The notes under the pieces: generated by a model
What the model saw: only the letters and a program-made list of their open reading frames with translations
Databases searched by the model: none
Told to the model about the DNA's origin: nothing
Shown here: in pieces, positions 17,660 through 25,231 of the stretch
How positions within the stretch are numbered: the first letter of the stretch is position 1
Layout: every line of letters starts with the position of its first letter
Position numbers and translations under genes: made by a program
Assembly (NCBI RefSeq): GCF_003265345.1
Contig: NZ_QFWW01000037.1
Coordinates: 161,534-225,533 of the forward strand
Length of the DNA stretch: 64,000 bases
Source: Lentzea terrae
GTDB lineage: Bacteria; Actinomycetota; Actinomycetes; Mycobacteriales; Pseudonocardiaceae
Reading direction: 5' to 3'

Positions 17660-19012
17660 ATGAGTTCCTTGCGCGTCGCCGTCGTCGGCGCTGGCCCGGC
17701 CGGTGTGTACGCGGCCGACATCCTGACCAAGTCCGACGTCGACGTGCAGATCGACCTCTTCGAGAAGCTGCCGGCGCCCTACGGCCTCATCCGCTACGGC
17801 GTCGCCCCCGACCACCCCCGCATCAAGGGCATCGTCACGGCGCTGCAGAAGGTGCTCGACAAGCCGTCGGTGCGCTTCTTCGGCAACGTCGAGTACGGCG
17901 TCGACATCAAGCTCGACGACCTGCGCCAGTTCTACGACGCGGTCATCTTCTCGACCGGTGCGTCCGCCGACCGTCCTCTCGACGTGCCCGGCATCGACCT
18001 GCCCGGCAGCTACGGCGCCGCGGACTTCGTCTCCTGGTACGACGGCCACCCGGACGTGCCGCGCACCTGGCCGTTGACCGCTTCTTCGGTCGCCGTGCTG
18101 GGCGTCGGCAACGTGGCCCTGGACGTGGCGCGGATTCTGGCCAAGACCGCCGACGAGCTGCTGGTGACCGAGATCCCTGCCAACGTGTACTCGGGTTTGG
18201 CCGCGTCCCCGGTCACCGACGTGCACGTCTTCGGCCGCCGCGGCCCGGCCCAGGCGAAGTTCACGCCGCTGGAGCTGCGCGAGCTCGACCACTCGCCCAA
18301 CGTCGAGGTGATCGTCCACGCCGAGGGCATCGAGTTCGACGAGGCCTCGATGGCCGCGATCCGCTCGAACAAGCAGGTCGAGATGATCGTGAAGACCCTC
18401 CAGGAATGGGCCATCCGCGATGTGGGGTCGCGCCCGCGCCGCCTGCACCTGCACTTCCTGGAAGCCCCCGTCGAAGTCCTCGGTACGTCGTGCGTGACCG
18501 GCCTGCGCACCGAAACCCAGGAACTGACCGGCGACGGCAACGTCCGGGGCACGGGCGTCTTCCGGGACTGGGACGTCCAAGCCGTCTACCGCGCGGTCGG
18601 CTACCTCTCGACCCACCTGGCCGACATCCCGTTCGACCACGTCTCGGGCACCATCCCGCACCACGCCGGCCGAGTGCTGGACCTGGACGAGGTGCCGATG
18701 CCCGGCATCTACGTCACGGGCTGGATCAAGCGCGGCCCGATCGGCCTCATCGGCCACACCAAGGGCGACGCGCTGGAAACCATCACCAGCCTCCTGGAGG
18801 ACGCCGCGTCGCTCCCCCGCTGCGCCGCCCCGTCGCCGGACGCAATCGTCGAGTTCCTCGAACAGCGCGCCGTGCCCTTCGTGACCAACGAGGGCTGGGG
18901 CCGGCTCGACCTGCACGAGATCGCTTTGGGCGCCGTGCAGGGACGTGAGCGCGTGAAGGTCGTCTCGCGCGAGGAGATGACCGCGATCTCGAACGGCCCG
19001 AAAGGCAATTAA
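17660..19012 (+). CDS. fprA: FprA-like ferredoxin/NADP reductase (FAD)
   Basis: 450 residues from ATG. FAD loop VVGAGPAGVYAADIL near the N-terminus; LPAPYGLIRYGVAPDHPRIK is diagnostic of the adrenodoxin-reductase/FprA group; a second NADP-binding segment VLGVGNVALDVARIL is near residue 150, and the C-terminal YVTGWIKRGPIGLIGHTKGDA is conserved. The enzyme moves electrons between NADPH and ferredoxin, here probably for iron-sulfur or siderophore-related reduction under iron limitation, given the iron box in its promoter. The start lies about where transcription should begin, so the message may be leaderless. No ribosome-binding site is visible. Confidence 0.92.
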   Translation: MSSLRVAVVGAGPAGVYAADILTKSDVDVQIDLFEKLPAPYGLIRYGVAPDHPRIKGIVTALQKVLDKPSVRFFGNVEYGVDIKLDDLRQFYDAVIFSTGASADRPLDVPGIDLPGSYGAADFVSWYDGHPDVPRTWPLTASSVAVLGVGNVALDVARILAKTADELLVTEIPANVYSGLAASPVTDVHVFGRRGPAQAKFTPLELRELDHSPNVEVIVHAEGIEFDEASMAAIRSNKQVEMIVKTLQEWAIRDVGSRPRRLHLHFLEAPVEVLGTSCVTGLRTETQELTGDGNVRGTGVFRDWDVQAVYRAVGYLSTHLADIPFDHVSGTIPHHAGRVLDLDEVPMPGIYVTGWIKRGPIGLIGHTKGDALETITSLLEDAASLPRCAAPSPDAIVEFLEQRAVPFVTNEGWGRLDLHEIALGAVQGRERVKVVSREEMTAISNGPKGN

Positions 19013-19039
19013 CACAGCGCCGTTCGGTCGTTTCCTGAA

Positions 19040-19075
19040 GAAGCCGCCATCGTGTGTGGGCGCGATGGCGGCTTC
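19040..19075 (+). terminator. Hairpin terminator after fprA
   Basis: Perfect 13-bp inverted repeat (19040-19052 with 19063-19075), 10-nt loop, then ACATATTTC. It excludes the earliest candidate start (GTG 19056) of the next gene. Confidence 0.7.
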
Positions 19076-19109
19076 ACATATTTCGGTGGCCTTCCCACAC
19101 ACTCGATCC

Positions 19110-19571
19110 GTGGACCCGTTGCTCCGCGCCCGCCTGCAGCGCCTGAACGCCGACTTCGCCGCCCTCGAAATCTCGCCGGACGTCGCGGTGTGGCTGGCGT
19201 GCGACCTGCTGCTCGCCGGCGTGGACACCCCGGCGGTGTGCGCGCTGGCGGGCGAGTCACCGACCCGGCTCGACCGCGGCCTGGCCGCAGACCTCGCGCG
19301 GCAGGTGCTCCTGGAACTCGGCATCACACCGCTGTCCTACGAGGAAGCCGACTGGTTCCTCGGCCGCGACACGGCCCAGCGCATTCTCGCCGGCGCACCT
19401 CGCGCCGAGTGGGAGGGCCAGACCTGGCGGATCACCACCCGGTTGTGCCGCGAGAACGACGACGTCTTCACGGCACTGGCCCGGTTCGACGACGCCCCCG
19501 GCCCATTCCTCGACTTCGTGCGTGCCTACCTGCGGCTCGCCGACGAACAGCTCGCGGACGCCACACCGTGA
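19110..19571 (+). CDS. Hypothetical protein, first of two tandem paralogues
   Basis: 153 residues from GTG 19110. I chose this start because the protein then aligns from its first residue with the downstream paralogue (VDPLLRARLQRLNADF versus VNTSLRARLLRLNAG), and because earlier starts lie in the fprA terminator hairpin. Shared core: VWLACDLLLAGVDTPAVCALAGESPT. All-helical in appearance with many Trp and acidic residues and no transmembrane segment. No known domain recognised. Its stop overlaps a GTG (19568) in the frame of the second copy. Function unknown. Confidence 0.72.
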   Translation: MDPLLRARLQRLNADFAALEISPDVAVWLACDLLLAGVDTPAVCALAGESPTRLDRGLAADLARQVLLELGITPLSYEEADWFLGRDTAQRILAGAPRAEWEGQTWRITTRLCRENDDVFTALARFDDAPGPFLDFVRAYLRLADEQLADATP

Positions 19572-19750
19572 ACGACTCGTCGCGTCCGAGGCGCTGCCCG
19601 TCAACGCCAACCGGCCGCCAGCCAACGCGTCAGACCCTCGCCGTGAACACCTCGCCGCGCACCCGCCTACCGCGCACCGCCTGCCGCGCACCCGCCTGCC
19701 GCACGTCAACGCCAACCGGCCCCCCGCCAACCAACGCGAGAGGGCCCATC
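19568..19750 (+). repeat. Degenerate in-frame repeats of the paralogue 5' end
   Basis: Between the two paralogues, a GTGAAC start-like segment recurs at 19568, 19643 and 19751 (the last being the second gene's start), all in one open frame. A 30-34 base segment beginning GTCAACGCCAACCGGCC occurs at 19600 and again at 19705. This looks like residue of repeated partial duplication. Confidence 0.6.
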
Positions 19751-20209
19751 GTGAACACCTCACTGCGCGCCCGCCTGCTACGCCTCAACGCCGGCCTGCT
19801 TCCCCCGGACCAGGCCGTCTGGCTGGCCTGCGATCTGCTGGTCGCCGGGTACGAGACGCCCGCGGTGATCGAGCTGGCCGGCGAGTCCCCCACCCAGCTC
19901 TGGACCTGGGAGGCGGACCCGCTCGTTGACCGCGTACTCGAGGAGCTCGGCATCCCGCGGCTGAGCGACGAGGAGCGGGACTGGGTCGAGCACCGCGACC
20001 TCGCCCTGGACGTCATCAGCGGCAAACTGACGCCCGACCACTGGGCTTGCTGCGCCTGGCCGCTCGGCGAGCTCGTGTCCGGGGACGAACTCGACGAGCT
20101 GAGAGCGTTGGCGATCGGCGACCCTGACGCGGTGGCCGACCGCGTGCTCCAGTTCGCGCGCGAGTGCGTGCGGATCGTGGACGAGCGAGTCGGCTTGCGG
20201 CTGCCGTGA
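19751..20209 (+). CDS. Hypothetical protein, second of two tandem paralogues
   Basis: 152 residues from GTG 19751, with GAGAGGG about 10 bases upstream. The core VWLACDLLVAGYETPAVIELAGESPT is about 65% identical to the first paralogue; the C-terminal half diverges. In-frame GTGs at 19643 and 19568 would give up to 213 residues with a Pro/Thr/Arg-rich N-terminal extension; 19568 overlaps the stop of the first gene, so coupled translation with the longer start is possible. Acidic, soluble, Trp-containing, with no recognised domain. Confidence 0.7.
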   Translation: MNTSLRARLLRLNAGLLPPDQAVWLACDLLVAGYETPAVIELAGESPTQLWTWEADPLVDRVLEELGIPRLSDEERDWVEHRDLALDVISGKLTPDHWACCAWPLGELVSGDELDELRALAIGDPDAVADRVLQFARECVRIVDERVGLRLP

Positions 20210-20302
20210 AGCAGACCGATGAGCCGGTGCCCGCTGCCCCCGCGCGCTTCCTCATGCGCAACGACAACGGCGGGTTTTCGGTTCCCACAGCGTCCGGAAT
20301 CC

Positions 20303-20311
20303 TGTGGACAA
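20303..20311 (-). promoter_or_regulatory. Isolated consensus DnaA box
   Basis: TGTGGACAA on the plus strand, i.e. TTGTCCACA on the minus strand, an exact match to the actinobacterial DnaA box in the noncoding stretch between 20210 and 20467. A single copy could be chance. Confidence 0.35.
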
Positions 20312-20434
20312 CTCGTCGGCGCTCAGGTCGACGCTACCGCACCCATCGAGCTGAACTGCGCAAACGGCCGTCCCAGCGCCTTGATCACCACCGAGCACCA
20401 CCCGTCCGGGTGACCCGCATCAGACGATCACCGA

Positions 20435-20474
20435 GCTGCGGGTCGGCTCACTGGGCTGCGGGTCGGCTCACTGG
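20435..20474. repeat. Perfect 20-bp tandem duplication
   Basis: Unit GCTGCGGGTCGGCTCACTGG at 20435-20454 is repeated exactly at 20455-20474. The second copy covers the stop codon of the small membrane gene that ends at 20468. Confidence 0.9.
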
Positions 20475-20623
20475 GTCGTGACGTTGTTGAACGGCAGCTT
20501 CGGCTCCGCCCACGGGAACACCACGAACATCAGCAGCGCGACGATGCCCGCTACCAACACGACCGCCTCGACGATCCGCAGGTACAGCGGGCCCGGCAGG
20601 TGCCGCCAGATCCAGCTGTACAT
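20468..20623 (-). CDS. 51-residue membrane protein coupled to sortase
   Basis: Begins MYSWIWRHLPGPLYLRIVEA at ATG 20623, which overlaps the sortase stop (ATGA). One strong transmembrane helix (about 18-40) ends in WAEPKLPFNN. Proteins of this size and pattern are commonly found directly after class E sortase genes in actinomycetes; the role is unknown, and an accessory to the sortase is an inference from coupling alone. Confidence 0.8.
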   Translation of the reverse strand: MYSWIWRHLPGPLYLRIVEAVVLVAGIVALLMFVVFPWAEPKLPFNNVTTQ

Positions 20624-21984
20624 CAGCCCTCCGTCATCTCTGGCGGCACGAAGCCGTCGGCCACCGGGTAGCTCTTGGTCTCGATGGCGTGCACGATCAG
20701 GCGCTGCTTGTCGGAGAAGCGCGGGTGGCACGTCGTCAGGGTGAGCAGGCGGGCCTGCTTCTCGGGCGGCACCGTGGCGTTGACCTGGTGCGGGATCGGG
20801 GCGATGACCTCGCCCTGGGTCGGCACGACGATCTCCTGGCCCACGGTCTTGGCGTAGGCCTCGCCGAGGGTGGTGGACAGCGGGGCCACGCCGGCGCAGG
20901 AGGGTTCCTTCGAGCGAGCGTTCGACGCCCAGCCGGCCACCTCGCTGCGCATCGGGAGCACTCGGTAGACGAACCACTGGGTCTGGGTCTGCACCACGAT
21001 GGCGTTGCAGGACTGGAGCAGGTCGAGGTCGTTGAACGGGGCGCCCTTGCCGACGCGGTGGCCGGCGATGGAGAAGTTGCCCGGCTCGCCCGGCTGCGCG
21101 GTGTCCTTGTAGTGGCCTGGGCCGATTTCCAGGTGCTTGTCGGTGGTGCCCTCGACCACCGAGAACTTCCAGTCGTTGCCGAACACCGGGATGTACATCT
21201 TCGCGAAGGCCTTGCCCTCGACGAGTTCCAGCTTCGCCTTGCGGTTCGGGTCGGCCGGGGGCGGCGTGACGACGTTCGAGCTCCACTCGGAGTCGAGGGC
21301 CGCCGTGGCGTCCTGCTGCTTCTCGGCGGAGAGCAGGTCGGTCACGTAGACCTCGTAGACGACGAACAGCAGCACGACGAGGCCCATCGTGATGAGGCCT
21401 TCGCCGACGCCGCGCACGGCCTTGCGCGCGAGGCTCTCCGGCGGCGGGGCGGGCTTGGCCTCGTCCTCGTCGTCGTAGTAGTCGTCATCTTCGTCGTAGT
21501 AATCGTCGTCGTAGTCGTCTTCGACGGGCGCGATCACCACGGTGGGCGGCTCGACCGGGCGAGGACGAGTCGGACGCGGCGGCATTCCCTGCGCCGGCAT
21601 TCCGTGCGCCGGCATTCCCTGCGGCGGCCGGCCGTGCCGAGGCGGCCCTTGCGGTGGCTGACTCAGCGGTGGCTGGCCTTGCGGGGGCGGGCTTTGCGGG
21701 GGCGGGCCCTGCGGGGACTGGCCCGGTAAAGGACCCGGCATTCCGCGCGGCGGAGTTCCGGGCGGAGGACCCTGCGGCATTCCGCGCGGCGGGGTGCCCG
21801 GCGGCGGGGCCTGGTGGCGCGGCGGCGCACCGGACGGCGGCAGGCTGCCGGAGAAAGCGCTGGTGAACTGCGTCGCGTCGGGCGGTGGCACCGGGCGCGG
21901 CGACGGTGTGGCCCGCACGTGCTGCAGGTCATCACGACGGGGTGCAGGGCGCCGTGGAGGCGGCTGCTGCGGACCCGAGTTCAC
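20623..21984 (-). CDS. Class E sortase with long Pro-rich cytoplasmic region
   Basis: 453 residues. GTG 21984 has GGAGG seven bases upstream; a longer frame to 22020 lacks one. Residues 1-~150 are Pro/Gly/Gln/Met-rich with GMPAHGMPAQGMP-type repeats, then an Asp/Glu/Tyr-rich acidic block, one transmembrane helix (about 195-215) and the extracellular sortase barrel. Catalytic residues: H309 (AGHR), C419 (LTTCHP) and R428 (DKQRL). Class E sortases cleave LAxTG sorting signals and attach proteins to peptidoglycan. I found no LAxTG protein in the window, so its substrates are elsewhere. Confidence 0.93.
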   Translation of the reverse strand: MNSGPQQPPPRRPAPRRDDLQHVRATPSPRPVPPPDATQFTSAFSGSLPPSGAPPRHQAPPPGTPPRGMPQGPPPGTPPRGMPGPLPGQSPQGPPPQSPPPQGQPPLSQPPQGPPRHGRPPQGMPAHGMPAQGMPPRPTRPRPVEPPTVVIAPVEDDYDDDYYDEDDDYYDDEDEAKPAPPPESLARKAVRGVGEGLITMGLVVLLFVVYEVYVTDLLSAEKQQDATAALDSEWSSNVVTPPPADPNRKAKLELVEGKAFAKMYIPVFGNDWKFSVVEGTTDKHLEIGPGHYKDTAQPGEPGNFSIAGHRVGKGAPFNDLDLLQSCNAIVVQTQTQWFVYRVLPMRSEVAGWASNARSKEPSCAGVAPLSTTLGEAYAKTVGQEIVVPTQGEVIAPIPHQVNATVPPEKQARLLTLTTCHPRFSDKQRLIVHAIETKSYPVADGFVPPEMTEG

Positions 21985-22129
21985 CTGAGAACCTCCGCGC
22001 GGACTGTGAACTGAAAACAACTGCGTCTGCCAGGTGGTTCGCTGACCACGTCCGCTACGTTAACGTGTTCCCTGAGTAGTGCACGTAAACTTGCGTCACT
22101 GAGGGATATCCACGTCAGGCGAGGACAGC

Positions 22130-22396
22130 ATGCCCAAGTCCAAGGTCCGGAAGAAGGCGGTCTACACCGCACCGACTGACCGCCGCACGCCGGTCAAGGT
22201 CAAGGCAGCGGGACCGTCCCACCCGGTCTACGTCGTCATCATGCTCGGCTTCATGCTGCTGGGCCTCGCGTGGCTCGTCGTGAACTACATCGCGGCCGAG
22301 AAGATCCCGTTCATGCTCGAGCTGGGCGCGTGGAACTTCGCCATCGGCTTCGCACTGATGATCATCGGTCTCCTGATGACGATGCGCTGGCGGTAG
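22130..22396 (+). CDS. crgA: CrgA: cell division protein
   Basis: 88 residues: a basic cytoplasmic N-terminus (PKSKVRKKAVYTAP) and two transmembrane helices (about 33-55 and 63-84) with the family ending MRWR. CrgA recruits PbpB/FtsI and other septal proteins to FtsZ rings and helps coordinate septation with aerial growth in streptomycetes. It is divergent from the sortase gene (146 bp) and followed by a strong terminator. Confidence 0.93.
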   Translation: MPKSKVRKKAVYTAPTDRRTPVKVKAAGPSHPVYVVIMLGFMLLGLAWLVVNYIAAEKIPFMLELGAWNFAIGFALMIIGLLMTMRWR

Positions 22397-22430
22397 CCAC
22401 CGAGCGAGCGCAGCCGCTCACTGTTCGTCG

Positions 22431-22465
22431 AGGTCGGCCCGGACGTCACACGTCCGGGCCGACCT
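22431..22465 (+). terminator. Strong terminator after crgA
   Basis: Perfect 16-bp stem (22431-22446 with 22450-22465), short loop, then TTGTT. Confidence 0.9.
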
Positions 22466-22533
22466 TTGTTATCGCCGGGTTCACCTGGTTCATCTGAGCG
22501 TCACCGAAGCACACGGCTGTAAGTCATCCCCAT

Positions 22534-22617
22534 TGGGGACAAGTCCTGTGGACAACTTTGCGAGAAAATGCACAAGCGTCGGTTTCCCCTCACGGCGGAG
22601 CCGTTCAGTTGTCCACA
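22534..22617. promoter_or_regulatory. Cluster of three DnaA-box-like sites
   Basis: Consensus TTGTCCACA occurs on the minus strand at 22547-22555 and on the plus strand at 22609-22617; a one-mismatch box (TTGTCCCCA) is on the minus strand at 22534-22542. All lie in the noncoding region just upstream of the PH-like gene at 22641. Confidence 0.5.
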
Positions 22618-22640
22618 TTGAATGCGGGACACTCGACGGT

Positions 22641-23036
22641 GTGACTCGCACCTGGTCCACTCCCGCCCCGCTCGTCGCCGGCGCGTGGGTGCTCGCCCTC
22701 CTGCTCGCCGTCGCCACGATCCTCGCCGACGACAACGCCGGCCGGCTCCTCATCGGCCTGGCAACGTTGCTGGTCACGTACCTCGCGGCGTTCGCGACGA
22801 TCGCCCGGCCGCGGCTGTCCGCCGACGCGAGCGGGCTGGCCGTGCGCGGGTTCGCGAACACCACGCACCTGCCGTGGCACGAGGTGAAGGTCAAGCTGCA
22901 GACCACCCGCCGGCTCGGCAGGGAACAGCAGACGTTGGAGCTCGACGCCGACGACCGTCTCGTGGTGCTCACGAAACTGGACCTCGGCGCCGATCCGGAA
23001 GAAGTCGCGGGAGTCCTGCACGCCCTGCGGCCCTAA
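22641..23036 (+). CDS. Membrane protein with bacterial PH-like domain
   Basis: 131 residues from GTG 22641. Two adjacent transmembrane helices (about 7-45) precede a C-terminal region with ARPRLSADASGLAVRGFANTT and LPWHEVKVKL, the pattern of bacterial PH domains in actinobacterial small membrane proteins; the syntenic mycobacterial gene is Rv0010c. Role unknown. Its stop overlaps the convergent rhomboid stop. Confidence 0.82.
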   Translation: MTRTWSTPAPLVAGAWVLALLLAVATILADDNAGRLLIGLATLLVTYLAAFATIARPRLSADASGLAVRGFANTTHLPWHEVKVKLQTTRRLGREQQTLELDADDRLVVLTKLDLGADPEEVAGVLHALRP

Positions 23037-23953
23037 TTCGGGCGGCACGTCCTGGAAATCTCGGAGATGACCTCAACCGCCGTGTCGAGCTCGGTGGCAC
23101 GCAACCAGAACATGCCGGCGAGCAGCACGACTGCCGCCACCACGGCGGCGATCTGGTAGAGGTTGCGGTTCTCCCGAGGCGCCCTCACCATCGCGAGCGT
23201 CAGCAGGCCGCCGATCACGAACCCGCCGAGGTGCCCGAGCAGCGAGGCGTTGGTGAAGAGGTTCGACACCAGGTTGATCCCGACCACCACGACGATCGTC
23301 GAGATGTCCCGCCGCTGGCGTTTCCACAGGATGAGCAGCGCACCCATCAGGCCGAACACCGCACCGGACGCGCCGGCGAGCTGCTGGCAGACCGTGCCGA
23401 AGTAGAACGCCGCCGCGCTGCCGCCGAACAGCGACAGGAAGTACACGGCGCTGAACCGGAGCTTGCCCAGTTCCCGTTCGACGTGCTGGCCCACGACGTA
23501 GAGCACCGCCATGTTGAGCGCCAGGTGAATCAGCCCGAAGTGCATGAAGCCCGATGTGAGGATCCGCCACCACTCACCCTGCGCGGTGAGCTCGGGAATC
23601 ATCGACGTCGCCTCGAACCAACCCGACCGGGAGTTGTTCATCGGACTGCCGGACTGGAAGACGGTCACCACGTACGCCAGCACGTTGAGGGCGATCAGCA
23701 CCGGCGTGATGATCACGCGGTCCGACACCTGCGCGCCCACGAGCGTGCGAGCAGAACGAACCGAGCGCTTGCCCTCGTTCACGCAGTCGACGCACTGCAT
23801 GCCGACCGCGGCGTCGCGCAGACAGTCCGGACAGGCCGGACGGTCGCACCTGGTGCAGCGCAGCCGGGTGGGCCGATCGGAATGACGTGCGCAGACCGGC
23901 GTTTCCGGCTGTGCTCCGATCGGCCCTTCCGGTGGCACAAGTGCGTCGCTCAC
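23033..23953 (-). CDS. Rhomboid family intramembrane serine protease
   Basis: 306 residues. N-terminal zinc ribbon (four Cys pairs/His in CARHSDRPTRLRCTRCD, ACPDCL and QCVDC) of B-box type, then 6-7 transmembrane helices with the catalytic Ser in GASGAVFG, the catalytic His in HLGGFVIG, and the structural HFGLIHLALNM. Rhomboids cut transmembrane substrates inside the membrane. The start (GTG) overlaps the ppiA stop, so the two are translationally coupled, suggesting a membrane or secreted protein quality role. Substrates unknown. Confidence 0.92.
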   Translation of the reverse strand: MSDALVPPEGPIGAQPETPVCARHSDRPTRLRCTRCDRPACPDCLRDAAVGMQCVDCVNEGKRSVRSARTLVGAQVSDRVIITPVLIALNVLAYVVTVFQSGSPMNNSRSGWFEATSMIPELTAQGEWWRILTSGFMHFGLIHLALNMAVLYVVGQHVERELGKLRFSAVYFLSLFGGSAAAFYFGTVCQQLAGASGAVFGLMGALLILWKRQRRDISTIVVVVGINLVSNLFTNASLLGHLGGFVIGGLLTLAMVRAPRENRNLYQIAAVVAAVVLLAGMFWLRATELDTAVEVISEISRTCRPN

Positions 23954-24501
23954 GCGCGTTCGATCGTGATCCGCTCGATCTTGATGTCGTTGACCGGACG
24001 GTCGCCCGCACCGGTCGTGGTGTTGCCGATCGCGTCGACGACGTCGCGCGACTCCTGGTCCGCGACCTCACCGAAGATCGTGTGCTTGAAGTTCAGCCAC
24101 GTCGTCGGCGCCACGGTGATGAAGAACTGCGAGCCGTTGGTGTTCGGCCCGGCGTTCGCCATCGCGAGGATGTACGGCTTGTTGAACTGCAGGTCCGAGG
24201 TGAACTCGTCCTGGAAGCGGTAGCCGGGGCCACCGCGGCCGGTGCCGGTCGGGTCGCCGGTCTGGAGCATGAAGCCGGCGATCACGCGGTGGAACAGGGT
24301 GCCGTCGTAGAACGGACCCGATTTGGTGCCGCTCGCGTTCGCCTCGGTGTAGTCCCTGGTGCCCTCGGCGAGCCCGACGAAGTTCGCCACCGTCTTGGGG
24401 GCGTGGTCGGGGAACAGGTTGAGGCGAATGTCGCCCTGCGTGGTGTGCAGGGTCGCCGTCACCTTGGTCCCGACGAAGGATTCGTTGCTGTCAGCCACCA
24501 C
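23950..24501 (-). CDS. ppiA: Cyclophilin-type peptidyl-prolyl isomerase
   Basis: 183 residues (GTG start; a second GTG follows it). The whole protein is a cyclophilin domain: FHRVIAGFMLQTGDPTGTGRGGPGY and NGSQFFIT carry the catalytic Arg and surrounding pocket, and WLNFKHTIFGEV the Trp/His region. No signal peptide, so cytoplasmic. It catalyses cis-trans isomerisation of proline bonds. Cotranscribed with the rhomboid gene. Confidence 0.95.
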   Translation of the reverse strand: MVADSNESFVGTKVTATLHTTQGDIRLNLFPDHAPKTVANFVGLAEGTRDYTEANASGTKSGPFYDGTLFHRVIAGFMLQTGDPTGTGRGGPGYRFQDEFTSDLQFNKPYILAMANAGPNTNGSQFFITVAPTTWLNFKHTIFGEVADQESRDVVDAIGNTTTGAGDRPVNDIKIERITIERA

Positions 24502-24592
24502 CCCATCGTGCCATCCACGGGCGGTGATGTTCAGAAAGGGGCACGATGGGTACCTCTATGACATAACCGGACGACAACGTGTGGAGCACAGA

Positions 24593-25159
24593 ATGGACGA
24601 GGTGGACGTCATGACCCGTGCCGGCGAGTCCGTTGGCAAGGCTGTCGGCACCGGTCTGAAGGCCGCGCGTCAGGGTGTCGTTCGCGCTGGTCATGCCGCC
24701 GAGGTGAAGCTCGCGGAGCGCGGGATCACGGCTGACCAGGTACGCGGCGCGCTCGTCGAGCGGGCCGACACGCTCATGGGCAAGGCTGAGGACTGGGAGA
24801 AGCAGACCCGCCGTTCTCGCAAGCGCCTCGCCAAGAAGAGCGCGAAGACGCGCGCTGACCTCATGAGCAAGGCCGAAGAAGTGCGCAAGGAAGTCAAGAA
24901 GGCAGCGAAGCACGCGCGCAAGGACGCCAAGTCCCGCGCCAAGGAGATCCGCAAGGCCGCGGCGAAGATGGGTGCGGACGCACCGAAGCGCCGCCGCTGG
25001 CCGTGGGTGATGGGTCTGCTGATCGCGGCCGCAGTTGCCGGCTACGTCGCAATGACGCGCAGGCCGGAAGAGGTCCACCTGCAGGACGAGGAGCAGGCCC
25101 CGTTGCCGGAGCCCGTCCTCAACGGGCAGGTGCCGACCCAGAAGGAACCCGTCAAGTAG
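24593..25159 (+). CDS. Lys/Ala-rich helical membrane protein of unknown function
   Basis: 188 residues from ATG 24593 with GGAG upstream; ATG 24611 is a possible alternative. Residues ~25-135 are a highly basic, alanine-rich region predicted to be one long amphipathic helix or coiled coil (KKAAKHARKDAKSRAKEI). A single transmembrane helix (about 145-163) is preceded by KRRRW, and a short acidic tail follows. The composition resembles apolipoprotein- or histone-like helices that bind membrane or nucleic acid. No domain recognised. Confidence 0.75.
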   Translation: MDEVDVMTRAGESVGKAVGTGLKAARQGVVRAGHAAEVKLAERGITADQVRGALVERADTLMGKAEDWEKQTRRSRKRLAKKSAKTRADLMSKAEEVRKEVKKAAKHARKDAKSRAKEIRKAAAKMGADAPKRRRWPWVMGLLIAAAVAGYVAMTRRPEEVHLQDEEQAPLPEPVLNGQVPTQKEPVK

Positions 25160-25173
25160 GTCGCGGAACAGCA

Positions 25174-25209
25174 GAACGGGTGGTCTTCCGTCTGGAAGAC
25201 CACCCGTTC
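25174..25209. terminator. Bidirectional terminator
   Basis: Perfect 16-bp stem (25174-25189 with 25194-25209), GTCT loop, between the convergent genes ending at 25159 and 25232. Confidence 0.9.
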
Positions 25210-25231
25210 GCGTGTTCGGTCAGCTAGCTGG

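Noticed and set aside
19056..19109. Longer start (GTG 19056 or ATG 19065) for the first paralogue.
   Set aside because: These codons fall in the fprA terminator hairpin, and the added residues have no counterpart in the second paralogue.
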